A DNA stretch of 11,584 bases from an uncultured Actinomycetes bacterium (GCA_903893955.1 CAITOG010000016.1:1-11584), one strand, 5' to 3'; counted from the stretch's first letter, positions 1-7,065 are shown. A program made the numbers and translations. Notes: generated by a model from the sequence alone, not told the origin.

Positions 1-33
1 GACGAGGATCCCACCGGCTTCTTCTGGGGCTGA
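1..33 (+). CDS. C-terminal tail of an unidentified protein (partial, enters from left edge)
   Basis: Frame 1 reads ten residues (DEDPTGFFWG) and then TGA at 31-33. An acidic and aromatic tail ending in a stop would fit the 3' end of a gene that begins outside the window. Ten codons are too few to assign a family or even to prove coding. A small inverted repeat (CGGGT, five bases, ACCCG at 41-55) follows the stop but has only a five-pair stem and no T tract. Confidence 0.25.
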   Translation, partial: DEDPTGFFWG

Positions 34-160
34 GACCAACCGGGTGACATACCCGACGACACCCTCTACGATCACAGCCAGCCGAAGGTCACTTCTCCAC
101 CACTCGGCGGGACGTCATCATCGAATTGGGCCGAATCTAGTCGACTCCTACTGACCTTGA
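34..160. other. Stretch without a recognisable gene
   Basis: All six frames were read. Stops are frequent and no frame shows a recognisable motif. The only structure seen is the weak hairpin at 41-55. It may be decayed sequence belonging to the SDR remnant that follows, but no SDR motif (TGxxxGIG, NNAG or YxxxK) could be found here in any frame. Confidence 0.4.
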
Positions 161-283
161 AGATGGCCTGCCACCCTCATCAAACTTGATGATGTCTCGG
201 ACACGGTGGTGTTCTTCGCACCCGACGAAGCGCGCTTCGTGACGGGGGTCGCCATGCGGGTCGACGCAGCGGCGCCGAACTGA
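161..283 (+). pseudogene. Remnant of a short-chain dehydrogenase/reductase (C-terminal end only)
   Basis: The frame open from 161 to the TGA at 281-283 encodes a segment from about 179 onward that reads KLDDVSDTVVFF, then APDEARFVTGVAMRVDA. This closely follows the last 30 or so residues of SDR enzymes (usual form: P-E-D-V-A-x-x-V-x-F-L-A-S-D-E-A-R-F-V-T-G-x-x-L-x-V-D-A-G). The frame is closed upstream by TGA at 158-160. No Rossmann glycine motif or S-Y-K catalytic set lies upstream in any frame, so the enzyme core is gone. The usual VDGG/VDAG end is VDAA here. This is a relic, not an active enzyme. It is not the C-terminus of the intact SDR at 2438, whose own end is present and different. 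Homology is by eye; the segment is short. Confidence 0.55.
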
Positions 284-297
284 TGAGCCGATGCCAT

Positions 298-324
298 GGC
301 GGTGGCGGTGGCGGTGGCGGTGGC
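298..324. repeat. GGCGGT hexanucleotide tandem repeat (about 4.5 units)
   Basis: The sequence is a perfect run of alternating GGC and GGT triplets over 27 bases. It starts just inside the ATGGC at 296 and ends one base before the VOC gene's stop codon (326-328, minus strand), so it is in the 3' flank of that gene and not in it. Short-period repeats of this kind can change copy number by slippage. The closely spaced GG pairs could also form a two-layer G-quadruplex. Confidence 0.85.
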
Positions 325-325
325 G

Positions 326-685
326 CTAGAGCTCGCCGTCCACCTGGTGGAGCTCAATGACATTGCCGCCAGGATCGGTTACAAAGGTCTGGCTATCGCC
401 AGCGATCTCGAACGGGTCGCTCACCTCGAGGCCCCGGGCCCGCAGCTCGCGAACGAGTTGAGAGAGATCGGCGATCTTGAGGGCGAGGTGCTGGCCAAGG
501 TCTGGTGGTGCGGGCGCTTCAATGAGGTGGATCTGCTGTTCGCCCATGTCGATCCAGGCGCCAGGCACCCCAAAGTCCGGGCGGTCGGTGCGTGCCACTC
601 CCCCGAGTGCTTGCGTGTAGAAGGTGAGCGCCGCATCAACGTCTGGGACATTCAACGCCACGTGATGAATCCCGATCGGCTGCAT
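326..685 (-). CDS. VOC-superfamily (glyoxalase/dioxygenase-fold) metalloenzyme
   Basis: This is a 119-aa single-domain protein of the vicinal oxygen chelate fold, built of two beta-alpha-beta-beta-beta modules. It opens with GIHHVALNVPDVDAALTFY and closes with TDPGGNVIELHQ, both hallmark strands of glyoxalase I, methylmalonyl-CoA epimerase and related enzymes. Likely metal ligands by position are His8, His53, His66 and Glu111. The reaction cannot be decided, because the fold serves isomerases, epimerases, lyases and dioxygenases. The ATG at 685 is preferred because the VOC fold starts within a few residues of it. An in-frame ATG at 739 would add 18 residues with no family support and would run towards the operator. 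It is divergent from the TetR gene and probably shares its control region, so it may belong to the same regulon as the sulfation operon. That link is inference. Confidence 0.85.
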   Translation of the reverse strand: MQPIGIHHVALNVPDVDAALTFYTQALGGVARTDRPDFGVPGAWIDMGEQQIHLIEAPAPPDLGQHLALKIADLSQLVRELRARGLEVSDPFEIAGDSQTFVTDPGGNVIELHQVDGEL

Positions 686-733
686 TGATGCAGTCTCGCT
701 CACCCAGAGCGCTTGTGGCTGAGCGCGGGTCAC

Positions 734-762
734 TTGCATATTGCTTTGAGTATCATTACGAT
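734..762 (+). promoter_or_regulatory. Candidate sigma-70-type promoter for the tetR-led operon
   Basis: TTGCAT (734-739) and TACGAT (757-762) are spaced by 17 bases and lie 28 bases before the regulator's ATG. They match the -35/-10 consensus at three and four of six positions, so this is a moderate prediction. The -10 box sits inside the inverted repeat at 750-764, which is the arrangement expected for a repressor that blocks its own promoter. No equally good promoter was seen for the divergent VOC gene. Confidence 0.4.
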
Positions 763-764
763 AC
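750..764. promoter_or_regulatory. Probable TetR-family operator (inverted repeat)
   Basis: GTATC and GATAC are perfect 5-base arms around ATTAC, and inside the spacer one further pair (756/758) also matches. The centre is 757. It lies between the VOC start (685) and the TetR start (790) and overlaps the predicted -10 box. TetR-family dimers usually bind short palindromes of about 15-20 bases in the promoter next to their own gene, so autoregulation with control of the downstream genes is the natural inference. No second copy was noticed at the other gene junctions. Confidence 0.6.
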
Positions 765-789
765 GAATCGCATTGGAATAGGGGGCCAC

Positions 790-1437
790 ATGGAAGAGCA
801 GTCGCGTGTCGGAAGGCCGCGAGACACGCGTCTCGACGCCGCCATCGTCGATGCGACCATCGCATTGTTGGCCGAGCGTGGCTATCGAGAGATGAGCCTT
901 GCTGCTATCGCCGAGCGCGCATCGACGACGACAGCTGCCATCTATCGACGCTGGGGATCGAAGTCTGAGCTGGTCGCCTCCGCTGTGTTCCGAACGGATG
1001 GCGACGATGTCGTCGCAGATACCGGAGATCTCGCGGCAGACCTTGCGACGATGATCCGATGGGCGTCGGAGAAGCTCTGTCGCCCAGCTGCGGTCGCAGC
1101 GATCGCGGGACTGCTTAGCGAGCCTCGATCTGATCGCCGGCTTCGGACGTCGAGCGCCGCAGCAGCGTCGCAGATGGTCGCAGAGCGCCTCGAGCGAGCC
1201 AAGGAAGCCGGCGAGATCGCAGAGACCGTCAACACCTCGGTGCTGGCGTCGCTGATCGACGGTCCGTTGCTCCACGCAGCCTTCAGCGGTGTCGCAGACG
1301 TTGACGACGAGTGGATCGAGGATCTCGTTCGCATCATCCTCGTCGGTGTCCTCCCGCTGGGCCCGTCTGAGGCGTCTTCGACCTCAGCCTCAGGACGTTC
1401 ATCGTTGTCGAGCGTGAAGGAGGCGGTCCGTCAATGA
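790..1437 (+). CDS. TetR/AcrR-family transcriptional regulator
   Basis: This 215-aa protein has the typical TetR layout: an N-terminal helix-turn-helix domain and an all-helical ligand-binding and dimer domain. The DNA-binding region is about residues 8-60. It includes VGRPRDTRLDAAIVDATIAL, then LAAIAERAS and AAIYRRWGSKSELVASAVF, which are the standard recognition-helix and following-helix signatures. The C-terminal domain (from about residue 70) does not reveal the ligand. The ATG at 790 is chosen because a G-rich ribosome site (AGGGGG, 780-785) precedes it and the protein then starts just before the conserved GRPR. A frame-open upstream start at 685 would run through the operator and promoter. 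It heads the operon, and its stop overlaps the dehydrogenase start by four bases (ATGA). It most likely represses this operon and the divergent VOC gene until a pathway compound binds. Confidence 0.92.
   Translation: MEEQSRVGRPRDTRLDAAIVDATIALLAERGYREMSLAAIAERASTTTAAIYRRWGSKSELVASAVFRTDGDDVVADTGDLAADLATMIRWASEKLCRPAAVAAIAGLLSEPRSDRRLRTSSAAAASQMVAERLERAKEAGEIAETVNTSVLASLIDGPLLHAAFSGVADVDDEWIEDLVRIILVGVLPLGPSEASSTSASGRSSLSSVKEAVRQ
1417..1423 (+). promoter_or_regulatory. Strong ribosome binding site for the alcohol dehydrogenase
   Basis: AAGGAGG lies inside the 3' end of the tetR gene, ten bases before the ATG at 1434. It supports that start and shows that the dehydrogenase has its own strong initiation signal in addition to coupling through the ATGA overlap. 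Confidence 0.75.
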
Positions 1438-2441
1438 AGCAGATCATGCTGCATGGAGCGAACGACTGGCGGTTGGACGACATCGCCGAACCCGAACCCG
1501 GAGCACGTGACGCGCTAATCCGCGTCGCCGCGTGCGGTATTTGCGGCACGGACGTGTCGTACATCCACATGGGCCTGAATCCCGGTCGCCCAATCCCCCT
1601 TGGTCACGAGGTCGTCGGTGTGGTCGAGTGGCTTGGGGACGAGGTTGCCGATCTGGCCATCGGTGATCGTGTGGTTGTGTGCCCTTTGAACGTCGGTGAC
1701 GGTCCGCTCGGGACGGGAGCCAGTAATGGTGGCCTCACTCCCCTGCTCCACATCCCCGAGGCTGCGAATGGACGCAGGCTCTTCCGACTTCCCGATGACA
1801 TGCCCTTCACGACGGCGGCGCTCACGGAGCCACTCGCCGTGGGGATGCAGTCCGTCAACCAATCCGAAGCGAAGCCTGGCGACAAGGTGGCGGTCTTTGG
1901 TTGTGGACCGATCGGATTGATGGCGCTGGCCACGTTGGCCGATCGAGGCATCGACGACACGGTGGCCATCGATTTCAGCCCGGCTCGCCTCGAGCTTGCA
2001 AAGCGGATGGGGGCCCGTCACGTCCTTAATCCTTCAGAGGTCGATGTCTTCGAAGAGCTCAAGCGCTTCCACGGCACAGCGCCCTTCATGTTCGGTCCCA
2101 CTGCGGCCACCGACATCTTCATCGAGGCATCTGGTGCTGATGCTGTGATTGATGAGGTGCTACAGAAGGGCCGCGTGGACGGAGTCTTGATCGTGGTAGC
2201 TCTCCACTACCGACCGGTGAAGACCAACTACGTCAACTTGCTCATGAAGCAGTTCACGGTGCGCGGATCGATGGAGTACCCCAAGCGGTTCGAAGATGCT
2301 ATCGAGCTTCTCGAACGACGTGATCTCTCCGAGATCGTCACCCACACGTTCTCTTTGGAGGAGTTCGGAGAGGGATTGGCCGTTCTCGAGGGCTCCAAGG
2401 ACTGCGGCAAGGTGATGATCCTCATGGACGGTGCGCGATGA
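1434..2441 (+). CDS. Zinc-type medium-chain alcohol dehydrogenase, NAD(H)-dependent type
   Basis: This 335-aa MDR enzyme is of the threonine/sorbitol/butanediol dehydrogenase type and oxidises a secondary or primary alcohol, or runs in reverse. It has a catalytic GroES-like domain and a Rossmann domain. Catalytic zinc ligands visible are Cys37 (in CGICGTD), His58-Glu59 (LGHEV) and Glu132 (TEPLAVG). The dinucleotide motif is GCGPIG at 156-161. Asp180 at the end of the second Rossmann strand favours NAD over NADP. The four-cysteine structural-zinc loop usual at about residues 85-110 is absent: the segment after VVCP holds no further cysteines, so only the catalytic zinc is expected. Start and stop overlap its neighbours by four bases on both sides (ATGA). 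In context it may oxidise or reduce the hydroxyl that is later sulfated. The substrate is unknown. Confidence 0.92.
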   Translation: MKQIMLHGANDWRLDDIAEPEPGARDALIRVAACGICGTDVSYIHMGLNPGRPIPLGHEVVGVVEWLGDEVADLAIGDRVVVCPLNVGDGPLGTGASNGGLTPLLHIPEAANGRRLFRLPDDMPFTTAALTEPLAVGMQSVNQSEAKPGDKVAVFGCGPIGLMALATLADRGIDDTVAIDFSPARLELAKRMGARHVLNPSEVDVFEELKRFHGTAPFMFGPTAATDIFIEASGADAVIDEVLQKGRVDGVLIVVALHYRPVKTNYVNLLMKQFTVRGSMEYPKRFEDAIELLERRDLSEIVTHTFSLEEFGEGLAVLEGSKDCGKVMILMDGAR

Positions 2442-3187
2442 CCAACAGCGTCACCTTTGATTTCACCGACAGCACGGTGCTCGTGACGGGTGGGACGAGC
2501 GGCATCGGCTTCGAAGTGGCGACACGTTTTGTCAGCGCCGGAGCCAACGTCATCGTCACCGGAACCCGCAGCGCGCCAAGCGACTACAACTGCGACCTGT
2601 CGCCCTTCGAGTTCAGGCAGGTGGAGATGCGCGATGCCGCCGCCGTCGATGCACTTGCGTGCTCGTTTGATCAGCTCGACGTCCTGGTCAACAATGCTGG
2701 CGCGAACTTTCCCGATGGTCTCGACGAGTGGACACCCGAGGGATTCGCCGCCTCGCTTGCGCTCAACGTGGAGGGGGCCCAACGACTCAGCGTCCAGTCG
2801 AGGGCTGCGCTCAGGTCGAGCTCAATGACGGGCGGCGCCAGCGTCGTCAACATCGTCTCGATGACAGCTTTTCGGTCGACGACGATCGTGCCAGGGTATT
2901 CAGCATCGAAGGCGGCGCTGCTCTCGCTGACGAGGAACCTCGCCAGTCACTGGAGCAGGGACAACATTCGGGTGAACGCTGTTGCCCCTGGGTTGATCGA
3001 CACGCCGATGACGGCGCCGATGAAGGGCTTCCCTGAGCTTCTCGATGCAGAAGTCGGTCGAGCGATATTCAAGCGCATGGGAACGCCCGCGGAGGTCGCC
3101 GCCGCCGTCCTCTTCCTCTCGAGTGAGCTCTCCGCGTTCACGACAGGCTCGGTGCTCGCCGTCGACGGCGGATTCCTGGCTCAGTGA
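2438..3187 (+). CDS. Short-chain dehydrogenase/reductase (SDR family oxidoreductase)
   Basis: This 249-aa protein is full length for a classical SDR. It has the cofactor motif TGGTSGIG (17-24), the structural NNAG (85-88), and the catalytic set Asn110, Ser141, Tyr154 and Lys158 (GYSASK). The family C-terminal signature FTTGSVLAVDGG is also present. There is an arginine at position 44 after the second strand (TGTR), which leaves NADP use possible; cofactor choice is not certain. It likely converts a ketone and a secondary alcohol, perhaps next to the step of the preceding dehydrogenase. The ATG overlaps the upstream stop (ATGA), so translation is coupled. The next gene begins just after its stop with a GAGG site at 3186-3189. 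Confidence 0.93.
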   Translation: MTNSVTFDFTDSTVLVTGGTSGIGFEVATRFVSAGANVIVTGTRSAPSDYNCDLSPFEFRQVEMRDAAAVDALACSFDQLDVLVNNAGANFPDGLDEWTPEGFAASLALNVEGAQRLSVQSRAALRSSSMTGGASVVNIVSMTAFRSTTIVPGYSASKAALLSLTRNLASHWSRDNIRVNAVAPGLIDTPMTAPMKGFPELLDAEVGRAIFKRMGTPAEVAAAVLFLSSELSAFTTGSVLAVDGGFLAQ

Positions 3188-3199
3188 GGTGTGACCACG

Positions 3200-4453
3200 A
3201 TGGCTGAGGCGATTCGTATCACCGATCTTGCGCACCCAGTGCTCACTGAGATCCAGCAGATGGGTATCGACTACGGGGAGGCGCGAGCGACGAATCTGAG
3301 TGTGGACGCTGTGCTTGAGGCTGCAGTCGACGCGACGGGGCTCTCAGACTTCGGCCCCGACGATTTCGAGGAGCGCCTCGAGCTCCAGCTCACCGAGATG
3401 GACGAAGATCCGGAGCGCACCGGACTGGGCCGCCTGGTGATGTTCGGTGACTGCACTCGGTATGCCCGGAACCGCCTGCGGATCAACGAGCTCCTCAAGG
3501 CCCATCCGGAGATCCTGGAGATTCCGATCGAGAAACCGGTGATCGTGGTGGGCCTCCCCCGATCGGGCACCACGCACCTGGTGAACCTGCTGGCCGCCGA
3601 TCAGCGATTCCGGTCGATGCCGCTCTGGGAATCGCTCGAGCCGGTGTCAGATCCGACCGAGGTGATCGGTGCAAATGGGATCGACCCTCGATGGACTCGA
3701 TCTCAGAAGTCGTGGGAGGCGATGCAAGCTGGCGCGCCACTCATTGCAGCGATGCACCCGATGGCGCCGGACCATGTCCATGAGGAGAACGAGCTGATGG
3801 CACCAGATTTCTCCAACTACAACATCGAGTGGGTGGCCCGAGCCCCGGCTTGGCGCGACTACTACCTCGACCACGACCAGACGTCTCACTACGCCTACAT
3901 GAAGACGGTGCTGCAGATCCTGCAGTGGTATCAGCCTCGAGACCGCTGGGTCCTCAAGTGTCCGCAGCACCTTGAGCAGTTGGGCCCGTTGATGACCACG
4001 TTCCCAGATGCGACGATCGTCATGACGCACCGCGATCCGGTGGCAGTGGTGCAGTCCACGATCACAATGCTGGCCTATGGGGCTCGCGCGGCGTACCGGT
4101 CAGTGGACCCAGTGTGGTACCTCGACTACTGGACCGATCGGATCGGTCGCCTTCTCGACGCATCGCTGCGAGACCGCGAGCTTCTCCCGACGGGCCGAAC
4201 GGTTGATGTGCTGTTCGACGACTACATGGCTGACGAGATGGGCACACTCAAGCGTGTCTACGACGTTGCAGGCATCGAGTTGACCGATGAGGCACGGGGG
4301 CAGATCGCTGCGTACCAGGCAGCACACCCCCGAGGAGGAGCCGGTCAGGTCATGTACGACCTCCGGAGTGACTTCGCAACAACCCCCGAGGCGGTGCGCT
4401 CGCGCTACCTCGAGTACATGACCACCTACCCCGTTCGAATCGAGGTGACGTGA
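3200..4453 (+). CDS. PAPS-dependent sulfotransferase (Sulfotransfer_3-like)
   Basis: This 417-aa protein belongs to the large actinobacterial sulfotransferase family that moves sulfate from PAPS to a small or lipid-like acceptor. The 5'-phosphosulfate loop is seen as VVGLPRSGTTHLVNLL (about residues 116-131) and the 3'-phosphate site as MTHRDPVAVVQST (275-287), with the typical LKCPQH segment (252-257) between. Length fits the family, which includes mycobacterial Stf3. The ATG at 3200 is preferred because GAGG (3186-3189) is ten bases upstream. A GTG at 3191 is in frame but lies only one base after that site. The stop overlaps the next start (GTGA). Neighbouring CysD and CysNC supply its cosubstrate and a P450 could create the acceptor hydroxyl. 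The acceptor cannot be named from sequence. Confidence 0.93.
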   Translation: MAEAIRITDLAHPVLTEIQQMGIDYGEARATNLSVDAVLEAAVDATGLSDFGPDDFEERLELQLTEMDEDPERTGLGRLVMFGDCTRYARNRLRINELLKAHPEILEIPIEKPVIVVGLPRSGTTHLVNLLAADQRFRSMPLWESLEPVSDPTEVIGANGIDPRWTRSQKSWEAMQAGAPLIAAMHPMAPDHVHEENELMAPDFSNYNIEWVARAPAWRDYYLDHDQTSHYAYMKTVLQILQWYQPRDRWVLKCPQHLEQLGPLMTTFPDATIVMTHRDPVAVVQSTITMLAYGARAAYRSVDPVWYLDYWTDRIGRLLDASLRDRELLPTGRTVDVLFDDYMADEMGTLKRVYDVAGIELTDEARGQIAAYQAAHPRGGAGQVMYDLRSDFATTPEAVRSRYLEYMTTYPVRIEVT

Positions 4454-5724
4454 ATATCCACGAGCAGGTCGACCATCTGATCGACACGCGACCAGGCAAG
4501 CAGCTGCTGACGCCCGTCTACGACGAGTCCGCGATCCCCGTGATCGACGGCTTGTTGTACCAATCCAATGGGACAACCTCTGCGTACATGTTGCTGACGG
4601 ACCACGGACGCATCATCGTGAACACCGGCCTGGGCTACGAGGCCCCTCACCACAAGCGGCTCTTCGACGCGGTGCGCCCGGGACCGACCTCCCACATCAT
4701 CACCACGCAAGCGCACGTCGACCATGTCGGTGGCGTCGACCTCTTCCGCCAACCCGAGACCACCTATGTGGCGCAGGCGAACAATCCGGAGTGCCAAGCA
4801 GATGATGCGCGGATACAGGGCCTTCGGATGCGCACGGCTGGGATCTGGTTCGACATGCTGGGCACCGATGCGATGCGCATCGCGTCCGAGAACCCTGGTG
4901 TCTCGATGCGCCAATCGAGGCCCTCGCCCGACATCGCATTCGATCGCTACTTGAACCTCGACGTCGACGGTCTCCGGATCGAGCTCTATGCAGCCGTGGG
5001 CGAGACAACGGACTGCTGCATCGTGTGGCTGCCCGAGCACAAGGTGGCGCTTGTCAGCAACCTCCTCGGGCCGCTCTTCCCCCACTTCCCGAACCTGAAC
5101 ACGGTACGGGGGGATCGCTACCGGTTCGTTGAACCACAGCTGGCAACGAACCGTCTGCTGCGGGGGCTGCAGCCCGAGATTCTCGTCACCGGCCGCGGTG
5201 AGCCGATCGTCGGCGCCCCCCTCATCGAAGCATCGCTGGCACGCCTCCATGATGCAGTGACGTACGTGCACGACCGCTCGCTCGAGGGATTCAATGCCGG
5301 TGTCGATGTCTGGACGCTAATGGAGGAAATCCGCTTGCCGGCGGAGCTTCGAGTTGGCCAGGGGTACGGCAAGGTGGCGTGGGCGGTCAGAACCCTTTGG
5401 GAGGAGTACGTCGGGTGGTTCAAACACATCTCGACGACCGAGCTGTATCCCGACAGCAGCCGAGCGGCACTCGCCGAGCTTGTCGACATGGCTGGTGTCG
5501 ACGCGACAGTTGCGCGCGCCCGGGCCGCGCTTGACCGGGGTGACGCTGTCCTGGCGATCCAGCTTGGCGAGGCGGCACATCAGGCTGGCGGCACGACCGC
5601 CACGCTGTCGCACTTGATGGCCGATGCGCACCGGTATCTCCTCGAACATGGGGGCGACGAGAGCTTCTGGGAGAACGGTTGGCTCAGAACGCAGATCAGC
5701 CGGTGGGAGGGAGAGCTCGGATGA
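4450..5724 (+). CDS. Alkylsulfatase-like MBL-fold protein with altered metal site
   Basis: This 424-aa protein has a metallo-beta-lactamase fold (about 1-255) followed by a segment matching the dimerisation domain of class III alkylsulfatases such as SdsA1 and BDS1 (about 305-420; YGKVAWAVRTLWEEYVGWF and following helices). The family marker NTVRGD is at 217-222. The metal motif normally reads T-H-x-H-x-D-H. Here it is TQAHVDH, so the first ligand is Gln87 while His89, Asp91 and His92 remain. By alignment by eye, the later Glu and His ligands seem to be Ser203 (LVSN) and Arg249 (GRGEP). The C-terminal SCP2-like domain of full-size alkylsulfatases (about 650 aa) is missing. It could be a sulfatase with a changed metal centre, a lyase or esterase, or a non-catalytic binder. 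The GTG start at 4450 overlaps the sulfotransferase stop and follows GAGG at 4442-4445. Pairing with a sulfotransferase suggests it acts on the sulfated product. Confidence 0.85.
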   Translation: MNIHEQVDHLIDTRPGKQLLTPVYDESAIPVIDGLLYQSNGTTSAYMLLTDHGRIIVNTGLGYEAPHHKRLFDAVRPGPTSHIITTQAHVDHVGGVDLFRQPETTYVAQANNPECQADDARIQGLRMRTAGIWFDMLGTDAMRIASENPGVSMRQSRPSPDIAFDRYLNLDVDGLRIELYAAVGETTDCCIVWLPEHKVALVSNLLGPLFPHFPNLNTVRGDRYRFVEPQLATNRLLRGLQPEILVTGRGEPIVGAPLIEASLARLHDAVTYVHDRSLEGFNAGVDVWTLMEEIRLPAELRVGQGYGKVAWAVRTLWEEYVGWFKHISTTELYPDSSRAALAELVDMAGVDATVARARAALDRGDAVLAIQLGEAAHQAGGTTATLSHLMADAHRYLLEHGGDESFWENGWLRTQISRWEGELG

Positions 5725-5776
5725 GGCAGTCGTACGCTTCGCCAACGGGCCTCGTGCCAGGGCTGCGATCAGTGAA

Positions 5777-5783
5777 GAGGGGG
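5777..5783 (+). promoter_or_regulatory. Ribosome binding site that sets the P450 start
   Basis: GAGGGGG lies five bases before the GTG at 5789. This is the only good site near the 5' end of the P450 and argues against the frame-open upstream ATG at 5624, which lies well inside the preceding gene. Confidence 0.65.
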
Positions 5784-5788
5784 ACACG

Positions 5789-7024
5789 GTGCCCATCAAT
5801 CTGAACGATCCAACGATCCTTCTCGACAATGAGGTCCTCGACGACCCCACCGCCTTTCATGATGCGCTGCGAAGCGAGGCGCCAGTGTGGAAGGTGCCTG
5901 GGCAGAACACCTTCGTGGTGTCTGACCCGCGATTGATCCGAGAGGTCGTCGGCCGGTCACAAGACTTCTCGTCCAATCTCGTCAACATTCTCTATGACGA
6001 TGGGGAAGGTCGGCTGATCCCCTACGAGATCGCACCGTATCGGGCTTCGGTCCACGTGCTCTCGACGGCGGATCCCCCCCTGCACGGTCACCATCGCAAG
6101 CTGCTGCAGCCGCACCTGAGCCCAGCATCGGTGGCTGGTTTTGCCCCGGCGATCTCGAACATCGTCGAGGAGCACCTTGCCCCAATCCTCGCAACGCGTG
6201 CCGTCGATGCTGTGTCGACGTTCAGCGATCCGGTTCCCGTGCGAACCATCTGCGAGGTGGTCGGCCTGCCCGCATCAGACGCACCAGCCATTCTTGGCTA
6301 CGCCAACGGCACCGGCGCACTCCTTGATGGGGTGACGGATCGTGAGGGCATGCAACGTGCTGCGAACGCAGCATTCGAACTCACGATATTCGTCCACGAG
6401 CGTCTCGAGCAGGCACTTGCCCACGATCCGGCTGATCGGCGGGGGCTCTTGGCAATCCTCTCTGCGGCCATCGAAGACGGTCAGGTCAGCCATGGAGAGG
6501 TGCGCGACATGCTCGTCGTCTTGGTGACGGCTGGCTCTGAGACGACGGCGAGCCTCTTGGCCACCAGCATCGAGGTTCTTTGTCAGAACCAGGATTTGCA
6601 GCAGGCTCTTCGCGAAGAGCCCGAGCTGATCCCAGAGACACTCGAAGAGATCTTGCGAGCGCAGGGTCCGTTCCAATTCCACTATCGATTCACGCCTCAC
6701 GACACAGAGCTTGCGGAGTTCCAGATACCTGCGAACAGCCAGGTGATGCTGATGTGGGCAGCAGCGAACCGTCCGGACCCAGCGCATGAGGGACCCGAAG
6801 GGGCTTCTTTGTCCGGCAAGGCCGCTCCTCACTTCGCCTTTGGCCGTGGCCTGCACTTCTGCATCGGCGCCCCTGTTGCTCGCCTGGAAGCTCGCATCGC
6901 ACTCGAACACCTCTTGAGATCGACGTCCTCAGTCACGCTCGATCCGGATCACCCCAGCACACGTCGTCCGAGCATCTTCATCCGGCGACATGCCACCTTG
7001 CCCATCCTGGTCGAGCCCTCGTGA
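5789..7024 (+). CDS. Cytochrome P450 monooxygenase
   Basis: This 411-aa soluble bacterial P450 has no membrane anchor. All main signatures are present: HxxxR in helix C (His99-Arg103), the oxygen-binding AGSETT in helix I (248-253), ExxR in helix K (Glu287-Arg290) and the haem loop FGRGLHFCIG (351-360) with Cys358 as the haem thiolate. It inserts oxygen into a substrate, usually as a hydroxyl, and needs a ferredoxin and a reductase, neither of which is in this window. The meander segment is unusual: after AANRPDPAHEG the PERF-type arginine/phenylalanine pair is replaced by PEGA. GTG at 5789 is chosen for its ribosome site; the frame stays open to 5624 inside the MBL gene but that overlap is unlikely. 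In context it probably makes the hydroxyl that is sulfated, as CYP128 does for Stf3 in mycobacteria. Its stop overlaps a GTG of the cysD frame. Confidence 0.93.
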   Translation: MPINLNDPTILLDNEVLDDPTAFHDALRSEAPVWKVPGQNTFVVSDPRLIREVVGRSQDFSSNLVNILYDDGEGRLIPYEIAPYRASVHVLSTADPPLHGHHRKLLQPHLSPASVAGFAPAISNIVEEHLAPILATRAVDAVSTFSDPVPVRTICEVVGLPASDAPAILGYANGTGALLDGVTDREGMQRAANAAFELTIFVHERLEQALAHDPADRRGLLAILSAAIEDGQVSHGEVRDMLVVLVTAGSETTASLLATSIEVLCQNQDLQQALREEPELIPETLEEILRAQGPFQFHYRFTPHDTELAEFQIPANSQVMLMWAAANRPDPAHEGPEGASLSGKAAPHFAFGRGLHFCIGAPVARLEARIALEHLLRSTSSVTLDPDHPSTRRPSIFIRRHATLPILVEPS

Positions 7025-7052
7025 GCTCCGTCCATCACCCATCCAGTGCATC

Positions 7053-7058
7053 AGGAGG
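7053..7058 (+). promoter_or_regulatory. Consensus ribosome binding site that sets the CysD start
   Basis: AGGAGG is a perfect Shine-Dalgarno core, seven bases before GTG at 7066. The alternative GTG at 7021 overlaps the P450 stop but would place this sequence inside the reading frame and add 15 residues not expected in CysD. Confidence 0.8.
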
Positions 7059-7065
7059 CAGCATC

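Noticed and set aside
41..55. Inverted repeat CGGGT/ACCCG after the first stop, as a terminator
   Set aside because: The stem is only five pairs and no T run follows.
4426..5271. Minus-strand ORF of 281 codons opposite the MBL gene
   Set aside because: Antisense shadow: the plus frame carries the MBL and alkylsulfatase dimerisation motifs, and this one shows no family features.
5721..5804. 27-codon ORF starting ATGA at the MBL stop and ending inside the P450 start, possibly a coupling leader
   Set aside because: Its composition is arbitrary and the P450 has a good ribosome site of its own at 5777-5783. A coupling role is possible but not supported by anything beyond position.
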